From Clostridiales bacterium UBA1728 (GTDB taxonomy: Bacteria; Bacillota; Clostridia; Oscillospirales; Oscillospiraceae), in the NCBI GenBank assembly GCA_002315975.1, contig DCIK01000015.1, forward strand, positions 1 to 64,000: a stretch of DNA of 64,000 nt. Reading direction: 5' to 3'. Numbering within the stretch: the first letter of the stretch is position 1; every line of letters starts with the position of its first letter. This document shows, piece after piece, positions 10,001 to 15,976 of the stretch. The notes beneath the pieces are model-generated. The model was not told the DNA's origin. It ran no database searches and saw only the letters and a list, made by a program, of their open reading frames with translations. The position numbers were made by a program, and so were the translations under genes.

Positions 10001-10307
10001 CCCGGCAGCGGGAATCTTCAGCGGTCTTAAGTATGCTTCTTCGGTGGGGAAGAATGATTACACCCAGCAGACTGACGGCATCATCCCCCGGAATTACGCG
10101 AAGAGCCGCTATCTCAGGATGTATCTGCGACTTCGAGACGGCAGCTATGTCTATGGTCCGCTGGTGGAGTACAGCGTGTTCATCTACTGTGACGAGGTAC
10201 AGGAGAGCTCCAAAATGCCTCAGGAAATGAAAACTCTGGCAGCGAATATGAAAACCTACGGTAACTCTGCCATAGCCTATTTTCAGTATAAGGAATCCCG
10301 GAAATGA
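4014..10307 (+). CDS. Giant secreted M60-family (enhancin-like) metallopeptidase with beta-helix and Cys-rich repeats
   Basis: This 2097-residue protein starts with a signal peptide (KKR-type basic end, Leu-rich core, cleavage near VNA-AD). Residues about 40-200 resemble a discoidin/F5-8-type carbohydrate-binding module. The M60 catalytic domain follows, with zinc motif HEIGH at 557-561 and the third ligand Glu572 ten residues on (HExxH-10-E). M60 enzymes in gut bacteria cleave mucin-type glycoproteins. Residues about 830-1160 form a right-handed beta-helix with Asn/Gly-rich rungs (NNY, NGGGI, ENNSA). About eight CxxC/His-rich repeats cover residues 1180-1775, then two bacterial Ig-like (MBG/YDG type) repeats to about 1945 and an unassigned C-terminal domain of about 150 residues. 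No LPxTG or SLH anchor is seen. Start: ATG after AGGGAG. The stop overlaps the start of a 34-residue ORF. Confidence 0.85.
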   Translation: MKTRKRFGKLLLLCCLSLLLTLSVNAADGAGVVRKATSTENNAVYWNIYGIPTAKFTAIPNGGYFIEKDTSFNNAFDRNPGSYWKSIFINDGTYTLDNVRNTNWHNYIDVSFVDSVELDRVLYCSANDADGKGYATTMKLYFDNNESGEFENSKTYTSSNSTALMCFELGGSFAVKRMRLEWCAVPTYHYWNATAGEIIFLQPEQPEIEGMFSDFTRTGLSEGYDQAKITSLRSSLTSNVNYESQFKPLLDRAQAILDGTVVFDANRYYSTEPDEKNGHALYQYGNRRSYTQNTLGISWFGINKQSVGIAGTEGRQITVYVDAPEGQPLPQINFTQYWGSWRGWQGLVSLQRGVNVLTVPSYCLGYCTYPAQQKGGGPFYISNPYFASQQSGVKLYIEGGNDFPVYRLGDDEQTFYNNLEVYKANFTSFGSTTSDFYYQDGVGFNVAELESDHMLVTVQATNTYTVLVGGRLSVRQSMINWDALMENLMEYSGIPATKDSQYAQYWNDCNEHLGINIRLGQPVGAAYGAYEQVGVFTDDWISGAIFCNGKEGWGMIHEIGHTMDMPAILISECSNNMFSKYYESYYFSDGSRGEFARDVAALGNDRNVTEGYFDTNRLNYLVWFHLESYSPGFWGKLCNLYRYDCADCSGLSATEKHVYLASRVLGIDLRYYYDRYSYRQATNDTAFSVETQSDTLRSLMQGRIDKGEIRTDIQPRFWYLDGKQYKLNVDGGVSTVYGGESSAPSIRSVEKTASGYSLLLSGAQSGGMGYEIREGNDVIGFTYGSSFVDTTDYSDTEKYGENYTPSYTVVAIDRTLSATPVSAAVSPPAQNEAVCRLLRGEESTEYASLAAAIEAAQPGDTVVLLQNHTETGIVINKNLTLKGDDSAASPLILSKGSSGILLKVNNATVTIDGSKLILDGNSFEQAGTLILCESGTVIANGLELRNNYIAYGSDSYGGALRTTGGRFTLTNCHIHHNKARYGGGIALSKAGGRTTLDGCTIEYNEASENGGGIICTGAIENMVSTTISHNKAASGGGGIYVYGGGIVYANNHNANSTVTNTAVSISENSARDGGGIWQDGTTKLWYTTIENNSATANGGGVYSNASGNWRRFWTYTGTVLRNNQAVHTGTQLYTKCANADAGPQLSDTRIEGACEAGKSLVHRESGTNGQAAFLSGTVVVTRHEMTQHPEHSATCTETGTAAYYSCSICNGLYSDEAGQTSTTEEALLLPALGHSFGDDYESDASGHWHCCTREDCTATTETEFHTPGTDAVCTVCGYDTHVHALTLIPALEADCTHGGHSAYYTCTCGQWFSDAEGQNLIENHESVNTAALGHSYSDAWSTGDNAGHRHECIRCGSYESVVDHVYDNDNDLTCNICGFVRPHTHALHHVEATAADCTTAGCTEHYECSVCHGWFSTDASDGKTDTIDVITDHSSLTIPALGHDLSGNWLSDKDGHWRKCTRCDFTETKGSHNASGEDCSCTVCGHEHVMALHYVAAAESTCQEHGHIAYYECLCGKKFSDARGFGELTSVELPLSGHEYGESWSGNGTHHWMECIHCGEKDRYAAHQVAEGQHQCSVCEAYTSHDLEPVVAAVSTCTVQGHDAYYVCRGCNAMFSDAEGEHPTTSEAVTLPLLPHSYGNWTQLEDGSGHCHVCSCGHEERENHSEDATHHCAVCQTALYSLHEARAADCTESGNIAYYECSYCGLLFTGEDGSGITDEAGVLLPALGHSYSGEWHSDVNGHWQECNRCHVGAEEDKEPHRDDGSGSCAVCGYRLQKTANPITLSSSADITIQYGESFVLPSATALYGEPLMRITKGGTSVDAVDGAGEYTIIWQVPESSDYAEGSSAALTLTVNKAQNAIILTDDSDITVDYASQLELPVAQATFGEVVRSITISDTPVEQITDAGTYTVKWSVPEHDNYHAAETEILVTVTVGAQEPSPITNVRHSLSLLENCRINQYCTIEREGCDSSYICANGGLLVWDESIDEANATYENCPAAGIFSGLKYASSVGKNDYTQQTDGIIPRNYAKSRYLRMYLRLRDGSYVYGPLVEYSVFIYCDEVQESSKMPQEMKTLAANMKTYGNSAIAYFQYKESRK
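7555..9340 (+). repeat. Cys/His-rich zinc-ribbon-like protein repeats
   Basis: About eight diverged repeats of roughly 65-80 residues lie inside the M60 protein. Each has the order: His and Cys in a stretch like AxCTxxG, then AYYxCxxC, FSDAEG or similar, LPxLGHSY, GHWxxCxRC, a conserved His, and CxVCG. Paired CxxC motifs and conserved His suggest small metal-bound or disulfide-bonded extracellular modules. The same general repeat style occurs in large surface proteins of gut clostridia. Repeats are protein-level only; DNA identity between copies is low. Confidence 0.7.
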
Positions 10308-10408
10308 AAAAAGAGTACGAAGAGCCCTCAATAGAGTGGGTGACAGCCGCTGAATGTGATATACTCACGGAATCATATGAACCCCCTGAAGAAACGGAGA
10401 TCCTGTGA
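10304..10408 (+). CDS. 34-residue coupled small ORF of unknown function
   Basis: The ATG overlaps the TGA of the M60 gene (ATGA) and its own TGA overlaps the ATG of the next gene (TGATG), so translation could pass through all three. The peptide begins MKKEYEEPSIEWV, is acidic and ends TEIL. In my experience many gut Firmicutes encode short peptides with an MKK-x-Y-x-x-P-x-I/L-E start; they are unassigned. It has no signal peptide or membrane helix. Whether it is translated cannot be decided from sequence, but the double overlap and lack of any gap favour a real gene. Confidence 0.5.
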   Translation: MKKEYEEPSIEWVTAAECDILTESYEPPEETEIL

Positions 10409-10812
10409 TGAAAAAGCTGCTCCTTATTTTGCTGGCAGCGGCGCTGCTCCTTTCGGCCTTCCTGCTGGGGCGAAGGACGGCAGCGCCTGCGCTCCAGCCT
10501 CCGCCCACGCCGGAGCCCACAGACAGATCGTCACCGGTGCCCACCGCAGAGCCGCCGGAGCTGCCCCTGATCCCTCTGCCGGAGTCTGCACAGATATCTC
10601 CTTCTCCTGAGGCAGAAACCCCAGTTAAGCCCACGACCGCGCCGCCAACCCAGCCCACTACAGCACCCACTATGATTTCATCGCCGAAACCCACATCTGT
10701 CCCCACCTCTGCGCCCACAGCCGCTCCAACAGCCGCCCCCAGCGCAGCCCCTACGCAGGAGCCCACAGAGGAAGACGAAGGCGTCTGGGACAATGAAACC
10801 CCGCTGGTGTGA
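10408..10812 (+). CDS. Membrane-anchored Pro/Thr-rich small protein
   Basis: The 134-residue product has a short basic start (MKK), one hydrophobic helix (about residues 4-20) ending LLGRR, then a long extracellular low-complexity tail of Pro, Thr, Ala and Ser with TAPT/SAPT units. There is no lipobox cysteine. The ATG at 10408 is preferred over the GTG three bases earlier because the ACGGAGA ribosome site then has a 7-base spacing. It is likely a wall-spanning stalk or spacer. It is coupled to the two genes upstream, which suggests a link with export or display of the M60 protein, but no enzymatic domain is present. A strong terminator follows. Confidence 0.6.
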   Translation: MKKLLLILLAAALLLSAFLLGRRTAAPALQPPPTPEPTDRSSPVPTAEPPELPLIPLPESAQISPSPEAETPVKPTTAPPTQPTTAPTMISSPKPTSVPTSAPTAAPTAAPSAAPTQEPTEEDEGVWDNETPLV

Positions 10813-10828
10813 ATATCAGACAAAAGGA

Positions 10829-10864
10829 AAAGCAAGCATGATGAATTTTCATGCTTGCTTTTTT
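10829..10864 (+). terminator. Intrinsic terminator of the M60 operon
   Basis: A 12-base-pair stem, AAGCAAGCATGA with TCATGCTTGCTT, and an 8-base loop are followed by a run of Ts on the plus strand. Confidence 0.9.
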
Positions 10865-10865
10865 C

Positions 10866-10902
10866 GCGTAAAAAGAGCGGATATCTTTCGATATCCGCTC
10901 TT
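10866..10902 (-). terminator. Intrinsic terminator of the GPH transporter gene
   Basis: AAGAGCGGATAT and ATATCCGCTCTT form a 12-base-pair stem with loop CTTTCG. Read on the minus strand it is followed by five Ts, fitting the transporter gene that ends at 10916. Confidence 0.88.
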
Positions 10903-10915
10903 GGATAGAAAATGA

Positions 10916-12334
10916 TTACTGAGCCTTGGCGGCCTTCTCGCGCTCGGCGTTCATCTGCGCGTACTTGACGGCCTCTTCGTCAGTCATCTTGTAGAACAGG
11001 AAGATGACAACGGCGCCGATGGCCAGAGTGACGCAGGGCAGCAGACCGATAACGGTCATGAAGCGGCTCATGTGAGTGAAGGAGGGAGCGGAGCCGTCCA
11101 CGGGGGGATTGTAGCCGGCCCAGGCAATGGCGTAGCCAACCAGGGAGCCGCCCAGAGCCATGGAGATCTTGGTGGGCCAGTTCATGACGGTAACGGCCAT
11201 GGTACGGTTGTCAACGCCGGTGGTGGCGTAGCCATACTCGCCGCAGTCAAGCCAGTAGTTGGCGGTAAAGACCATGTAGAAGTAGTTGGCAGCCTGCTTG
11301 ACGCACATGGCGCTGGCCATGGCGATGAGGTTGGCGGAGCCGTCCTTGTTCAGAGCGAAGAAGTAGATCACAAGACCGGCAGCGGCATTGAGGCACCAGC
11401 CGAAGAGCAGGGAGTTCTTCTTGCCCAGCTTCTTGCCGATGGAGGGAGCCACCATGGAAGCGGCGAAGGCACAGATAGAACGGGCAGTGAGGACGATGGT
11501 GTACTTGCTGAAGGTGTTGGTGCAGCGGAAGAAGTAGGTGGTCACGCCGGCGTAGACCTGGTTACCGATTCCGGTGAAGGTGAAGGCCAGGAAGAGGATG
11601 AGCATCTGCTTGTTGGTAACAACAGAGCTGACCATCTGACCGATGGTGGGACGAGCCTTGGCGGTGGCAGGATTGGGATCGTAGGGATCAAAGGGGGCAG
11701 CCTTCTTCACGTAGATCATGTTGGTGATGGCGAAGGAGGTGGAGAACAGCAGAGCTACCAGGAAGTAGCCGGCGGTCTCGCTGCCGGTGGTCTTCTGCAC
11801 GAACTGCACGCAGGGCAGGGTGATGGCGGAAGAGATAATGCTCACAGCGGAGCCCACCTGAGCCTGACGGGCGGTGATCTTCTTACGGGCAGCCATATCG
11901 GAGCCGGCCAGCTTGGGGATCATGGCGGCGCGGGAGGCGGCGTTGAAGTTCATGGAGCCGTGGAACATCATGTAGCCGATCATGACGATGATCAGACGGA
12001 CGGTGCTGCTGCCCACAAAAGCGGTGGTGTCGAGCATCTGGATGATGTTGCCGAAGAACAGAGTGGCGGTGAGCAGGCGAATCCAGCTCAGGTACTTGCC
12101 GTGCTTCATGTTGGCCTTCTCGATGATGACGCCGGCCACCAGAGAGACGATGAAGTCGAAGGTCTTGGCGATGAGCATGCCAGTGCCCATAGCCACGGGG
12201 CTGATACCCAGATAGTCGGTCATGAACATGGTCAGGTACAGGGTGGGTACCTGGAAAGCCATGGTGTTCAGACCGTTGGACAGAGCATTCAGGTTGATAA
12301 TGCCATTAGTTAGAACGGGCTTGTTGTTTTCCAT
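10916..12334 (-). CDS. GPH-type (MFS) sodium/proton:solute symporter
   Basis: The 472-residue product has about 12 hydrophobic segments and the layout of the glycoside-pentoside-hexuronide:cation symporter branch of MFS, including an N-terminal TDYLGISP loop and an ENANMKHGKY-like loop (EKANMKHGKYLSW) after helix 2. Members import sugars, glucuronides or other small organics with a cation. The substrate is unknown. Its neighbours are a PucR regulator on the same strand and a UroD-family protein divergent from that, so it may bring in the compound that the UroD-family protein demethylates. Start ATG after GAGGAG. It has its own promoter (TTGAAA-18-TATAAA) and terminator, so it is a single-gene unit. 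Confidence 0.75.
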   Translation of the reverse strand: MENNKPVLTNGIINLNALSNGLNTMAFQVPTLYLTMFMTDYLGISPVAMGTGMLIAKTFDFIVSLVAGVIIEKANMKHGKYLSWIRLLTATLFFGNIIQMLDTTAFVGSSTVRLIIVMIGYMMFHGSMNFNAASRAAMIPKLAGSDMAARKKITARQAQVGSAVSIISSAITLPCVQFVQKTTGSETAGYFLVALLFSTSFAITNMIYVKKAAPFDPYDPNPATAKARPTIGQMVSSVVTNKQMLILFLAFTFTGIGNQVYAGVTTYFFRCTNTFSKYTIVLTARSICAFAASMVAPSIGKKLGKKNSLLFGWCLNAAAGLVIYFFALNKDGSANLIAMASAMCVKQAANYFYMVFTANYWLDCGEYGYATTGVDNRTMAVTVMNWPTKISMALGGSLVGYAIAWAGYNPPVDGSAPSFTHMSRFMTVIGLLPCVTLAIGAVVIFLFYKMTDEEAVKYAQMNAEREKAAKAQ

Positions 12335-12435
12335 TTTGTTTCTCCTCTCAATTTCGCTTTCCGTTGTCCTGACGCAATGAAAACAACCACCCTACGTTGC
12401 TTTATGCGTTTTATGCGGACACGGTATGCAATCAT

Positions 12436-12465
12436 TTTATATCACGCCGAAGGGGTTTTTTTCAA
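12436..12465 (-). promoter_or_regulatory. Promoter of the GPH transporter gene
   Basis: On the minus strand TTGAAA (12460-12465), 18 bases and TATAAA (12436-12441) precede a roughly 100-base leader before the transporter start. Nothing else is recognised in 12335-12596. Confidence 0.55.
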
Positions 12466-12596
12466 TCCGAATAAAACAAAAGCTGTACGGGAGATTTAGT
12501 CAGATGGTGATTCTGCGACTTCGCCAAAAAGAGAAGATTGCACGGTGATTTTCGGCAAAATGGAGGATAAGCTTTTATCAGAATGCGAACGAGAAC

Positions 12597-14144
12597 TTAC
12601 ATATACGGAATGCCGTTGGCCTCCAGAATATAGAAAGACATCAGCAGGTGAAGTCTGGTGCGCTCGTCCTCCAGACTGATGCGGCACATATTCTCGATGC
12701 GCTTGATGCGGACGGAGAAGGTGGAGCGATGAATGTAGAGTATGGTGCTGGCCTGCAGTACATTATATTGGTATTGCATATAAAGTCTCAGCGTTTTGCA
12801 GAGGTCGCTGTGATTCTCTCGGTCGTATTCGATCAGCATGGGAATGCAGGGATGGATCATATCCTCGGGACGGAAGGTATTGGTGGCGCCGGAGATGATA
12901 TAGTCCAGAGAATAGTCGCTGAACTGATACACGAGCTTTCCTTCGTTACGCTCGCGGCCTATGCGGGCGGCCAGAGCTGCCTGCATCTTGTAGCGGTGAA
13001 GATCATAGAAATCGTGGCACACGGTGCTGATTCCCACGGTTGCGTCAAAGTTTTCTGCCAGCGCTCTGAGCTCGGGAATATACTCTGCCAAACTGATTTC
13101 GCCGGGACGGGAGAGATTCACCACCCAGCAGATGCCGTTAGAGAGCACCACACCGCGGGAGGAGCCCTGGGCTGCCACATTCCAGCGGTTTTCCAGCAGG
13201 GTAAGGATGTACGCGCCTCTGCTCACCAGCGCCTCGCTGCCCACAAAGGGGATGAAGAATAGCCGATAGCTGTCGTTAATGTTCCAGAGTGCGCTCTGCA
13301 GGGCTGTGTTGCCGTCCAGACGGATCTGGGTGAAATCCTTCGGCTCATCGTGGGGCTCCAGCATGGCCTTCAGTGTTCTCTGCATGATCCGATAGCCGAT
13401 GGTGCGCACGCTGGAAACAGAGAAGAGGCGATAGAGCATATGAATGTCTTCGCATAGCTCCCGAATCAGCACTTCAATCCAGGAACCGGGACCTTCGTTG
13501 ATGGGGCAGACCAGAAGAAGCTTGCCGCGATAGTCGGTATTGTAATGGAAATTGATGATATAACCGCGGTAGCCCAGCTCCTCCAGAACAAAATAGCGGG
13601 GAGCATCCATCTCTTCACTGTGACTCAGCTCTGCGTTCTCCAGCAGGCGCATACTGAATTCAGTCGGGTCGGCGTGGGCAAGCTCCGGCCGCATAACCGA
13701 GGCAATGAGGCTGAAATGACTGTTGAGATAGAGCATACTCATGGGTAATTCGGCAGAGGCAATGTCAAGAGTGCTCTGTAAATTCACATCGTCTGTGGCA
13801 GCTTTGCGAAGCTGCGTTTCCCAGTGACGGAGGCGCAGAAATATGCGCTGCACGGAATTGTAAAGCCCGAGAGCATCCTCTGTATCGACAATGAGCAGAC
13901 TGTAGTCATCTTCCAGCGGCTCGAAGGAAGGCGCTCCGGCACAGATCACGGTTTTGCCCAGAATCGCCTGCTCTTCCAGCTGAGAACCGATTGCAATATA
14001 AACAAAGCTGTCTTCGCTCTTAAAGCTCTCGTCAAGCAGCAAAGGAGCATCGAGAGAGCGATTGTCCCAGCGCAGCCGGTTATAGTGAAGCTGATAGTTT
14101 TTTCGCAGCTCCTCTGCCAGAAGCTGAATAGTGATCTGAACCAT
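12597..14144 (-). CDS. PucR/CdaR-type transcriptional regulator
   Basis: The 515-residue product ends in the PucR-family helix-turn-helix (last 60 residues, around LYIHRSTFSVRIKRIE), which binds DNA as a dimer. The middle and N-terminal parts are a ligand-sensing region of about 450 residues without a motif I can name. Family members usually activate nearby catabolic or transport genes when a small ligand is present. The frame extends to a TTG at 14162, but the ATG at 14144 has AAAGGA at the right distance, and that TTG lies inside the ribosome site, so 14144 is preferred. It is divergent from the UroD-family gene and upstream of the GPH transporter, making both likely targets. No operator could be defined. 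Confidence 0.78.
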   Translation of the reverse strand: MVQITIQLLAEELRKNYQLHYNRLRWDNRSLDAPLLLDESFKSEDSFVYIAIGSQLEEQAILGKTVICAGAPSFEPLEDDYSLLIVDTEDALGLYNSVQRIFLRLRHWETQLRKAATDDVNLQSTLDIASAELPMSMLYLNSHFSLIASVMRPELAHADPTEFSMRLLENAELSHSEEMDAPRYFVLEELGYRGYIINFHYNTDYRGKLLLVCPINEGPGSWIEVLIRELCEDIHMLYRLFSVSSVRTIGYRIMQRTLKAMLEPHDEPKDFTQIRLDGNTALQSALWNINDSYRLFFIPFVGSEALVSRGAYILTLLENRWNVAAQGSSRGVVLSNGICWVVNLSRPGEISLAEYIPELRALAENFDATVGISTVCHDFYDLHRYKMQAALAARIGRERNEGKLVYQFSDYSLDYIISGATNTFRPEDMIHPCIPMLIEYDRENHSDLCKTLRLYMQYQYNVLQASTILYIHRSTFSVRIKRIENMCRISLEDERTRLHLLMSFYILEANGIPYM

Positions 14145-14249
14145 AAAAATGTGTCCTTTCAAATTGGTAAAATGACGAAGAACTGTGCCAGAATCTATGC
14201 CCGTTCGACATTTTGAGTTTTTTTAAGAAAAACGATTATCTTTTGCGGA

Positions 14250-14279
14250 TTGATTTTTCGCAGTAAAATGTGATATAAT
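14250..14279 (+). promoter_or_regulatory. Promoter of the first UroD-family gene
   Basis: TTGATT (14250-14255), 18 bases and a perfect TATAAT (14274-14279) precede a leader of about 100 bases. The site lies in the divergent region shared with the PucR gene, where PucR would be expected to bind. Confidence 0.6.
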
Positions 14280-14385
14280 ACTAATATTGCTTGAAAGTAT
14301 GTGTAATAGGCACGATAAGTATTATGCAATCGTTATTATACTTGCTTTCTGCTGAAAAATCAACAGGAAATAAGGAGAAATTCAA

Positions 14386-15474
14386 ATGGAGAGAATCAAG
14401 TTCAATCCCGCTGAGGTTTGCGACGAGTTTGAAGAGACCCGTTTTGGCAAGTCCCCTGTGTTCAAGACCCCTGTCACCGCTGAAGAGAACTATCTGGCCA
14501 TCTTCAAGGGCGAGAACCCCCTGTGGATGCCCCTGACCACCGACTGCGCCGGCATCACCCCCCACATCGACCCCGATAACATCGCCCGCGCCTTCGTCAC
14601 CGAGGCCGAGCCCTACGACAACTACAGCTTCCTCGGCAAGCGCCCCGATATGTTCGGCATCGAGTGGGTGTTCGTGCCCAAGGCCGGCGGCTCCATGGTG
14701 CAGCCCGGCGCTCCCTTCATGGACGACGCCAACGACTGGGAGAAGCTCGTCAAGTTCCCCGACGTCAATTCCTGGGACTGGGAAGGCTCCGCCAAGCTGA
14801 ACGCTCCCTGGTTTGAGAAGAACAAGGGCAAGCTCTGCGGCATCACCTTCCTCAACGGCACCGGCTTCGAGCGTCTCATCTCCTTCATGGACTTCGAGGG
14901 TGCTGCCATGGCCGTCATTGACGAGGATCAGAAGGACGCCGTCAAGGCTCTGCTGAACAAGGTCTATGAGGTCGTTTACGTTCCCTATCTGGAGAACGTT
15001 GCCAAGTGGTTCCCCCAGATCAAGAAGGTCTCCCTCCACGACGACTGGGGTGCCCAGCGTTCCGGCTTCTTCTCTGTCAATGTGGCTCGCGAAATCTTTG
15101 TGCCCATCATGCAGAAGTTCGCTGCCAAGTGCAAGGAGCTGGGTCTGGTCTTCGAGCTGCATTCCTGCGGCAAGAACGACGAGCTGGTTCCCGCCTACAT
15201 CGAAGCCGGTGTCCAGACCTGGAACGGCATGTACATGAACGACAAGCGCAACCTCTTCAACCTCTACGGCGACAAGTTCGTCTTTGGTGTTGACGCTCCC
15301 GCCGTGGCCGACGACATGAACGCCTCCGAGGAAGACTGCAAGGCCGCTGCCAAGGAATTCTGCGAGTTCTACATCCGCGACGGCAAGTGCCGCACCATCG
15401 CCAACTGCATGCGCAAGAACCCTTACTTCGTCAAGTGGGTCTACATCATCTCCCGCGAGATGCTCAACGCCTGA
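14386..15474 (+). CDS. UroD-family zinc-type methyltransferase-like protein
   Basis: The 362-residue protein has the uroporphyrinogen decarboxylase fold but is unlikely to be HemE. It carries an HxC motif, HSCG (His259, Cys261), with further Cys residues (318, 326, 335, 341), as in the zinc-bound corrinoid methyltransferases MtaA, MtbA and CmuA. Such enzymes move methyl groups between a substrate or corrinoid protein and a thiol. No corrinoid protein is encoded beside it. The gene is monocistronic, with its own promoter, an AAGGAG ribosome site and a strong terminator. The divergent PucR regulator and the GPH transporter suggest inducible use of an imported methylated compound. Codon usage is strongly biased to C-ending codons, suggesting high expression. 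Confidence 0.7.
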   Translation: MERIKFNPAEVCDEFEETRFGKSPVFKTPVTAEENYLAIFKGENPLWMPLTTDCAGITPHIDPDNIARAFVTEAEPYDNYSFLGKRPDMFGIEWVFVPKAGGSMVQPGAPFMDDANDWEKLVKFPDVNSWDWEGSAKLNAPWFEKNKGKLCGITFLNGTGFERLISFMDFEGAAMAVIDEDQKDAVKALLNKVYEVVYVPYLENVAKWFPQIKKVSLHDDWGAQRSGFFSVNVAREIFVPIMQKFAAKCKELGLVFELHSCGKNDELVPAYIEAGVQTWNGMYMNDKRNLFNLYGDKFVFGVDAPAVADDMNASEEDCKAAAKEFCEFYIRDGKCRTIANCMRKNPYFVKWVYIISREMLNA

Positions 15475-15490
15475 GTCTGAGCTTTGCAAT

Positions 15491-15525
15491 AACCACCGAA
15501 GGTTCTGCCTTCGGTGGTTTTCTCT
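15491..15525 (+). terminator. Intrinsic terminator
   Basis: AACCACCGAAGG pairs with CCTTCGGTGGTT around a short TTCTG-type loop and is followed by TTCTC. It ends the UroD-family transcript. Confidence 0.85.
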
Positions 15526-15615
15526 TATCCGGTACCTGATTCTGTGAAACTTTATTTTTGCATTAATCACAATCATTTTTAGTGTTAGCACGCTAAATTA
15601 TGTCATAATAGCTAA

Positions 15616-15644
15616 TTGACAAGCGAAACACAGCTTAGTATAAT
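15616..15644 (+). promoter_or_regulatory. Consensus sigma-A promoter of the 2-oxoacid operon leader
   Basis: TTGACA (15616-15621), exactly 17 bases and TATAAT (15639-15644): a perfect match at both boxes. Transcription would start near 15651, only about 20 bases before a small ORF with ribosome site AAAGGAGAG, and about 325 bases before the first enzyme gene. Confidence 0.85.
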
Positions 15645-15670
15645 GAGTAAAAATCGCAAAGGAGAGCGCC

Positions 15671-15904
15671 ATGAAGTCTGCCGCCAAGCGTAACACGGTA
15701 CGAGCTGCTGTTTCTGCTGCAGCTTCTGTTGCGTGCGCTTCTTTCCGTTGCGTTGTTGTGAATAGCTTTGTTGCGGATGCCCTTATGCTGGCATCCGCTT
15801 TTCTTTTTTCCTGCCTGCGACTTATTAGCGCCCTTATTCTGCGAATTATTATGCTTTGTGCGTATCAATGCAGCAAAAGGGACATGGCGGTTGCAGCGGC
15901 CTGA
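15671..15904 (+). CDS. Putative Val/Ala-rich leader ORF (77 codons)
   Basis: The ORF starts with ATG after AAAGGAGAG, directly downstream of the consensus promoter. In its first 34 codons, before the first terminator hairpin, 9 are Ala and 7 are Val, including three Val codons in a row at 15752-15760, 12 bases before the stem. The frame then runs through the hairpin and stops between the two terminators. This arrangement fits a leader peptide whose translation sets whether RNA polymerase reads into the operon. Against this, the ORF is longer than classical leader peptides and I find no clear antiterminator pairing. It could also be an independent small hydrophobic protein, or chance. Confidence 0.4.
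   Translation: MKSAAKRNTVRAAVSAAASVACASFRCVVVNSFVADALMLASAFLFSCLRLISALILRIIMLCAYQCSKRDMAVAAA
15773..15809 (+). terminator. Intrinsic terminator inside the leader (attenuator candidate)
   Basis: GCGGATGCC pairs perfectly with GGCATCCGC across an 8-base loop and is followed by TTTTCTTTTTT. It lies inside the leader ORF, so a translating ribosome would prevent it from forming. Confidence 0.8.
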
Positions 15905-15927
15905 GGCCGGAGTAAATCGTATCTGTA

Positions 15928-15956
15928 AGACGGGTTCCTTTTGGAGCCCGTCTTTT
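15928..15956 (+). terminator. Second leader terminator before the acyl-CoA synthetase gene
   Basis: AGACGGGTTCC pairs with GGAGCCCGTCT (11 pairs, one G-U) around a TTTT loop, then five Ts. It sits just 20 bases before the start codon of the first enzyme gene and must be bypassed for operon expression from the upstream promoter. Confidence 0.78.
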
Positions 15957-15976
15957 TCTATTTGAGGAGGAGAAAA

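Noticed and set aside
11072..12313. A 413-residue plus-strand frame opposite the GPH transporter
   Set aside because: Composition is almost only Gly, His, Val, Glu and Asp; the minus-strand frame is a normal 12-helix transporter with promoter, ribosome site and terminator.
14386..15474. HemE (uroporphyrinogen decarboxylase of haem synthesis)
   Set aside because: The HxC plus later Cys zinc pattern, the regulator/transporter context and the absence of other haem genes favour a methyltransferase-type member.
15651..15976. T-box riboswitch
   Set aside because: The leader has terminators and controls an amino-acid-related operon, but the conserved T-box sequence (AGGGTGGNACCGCG type) and a specifier stem are not found.
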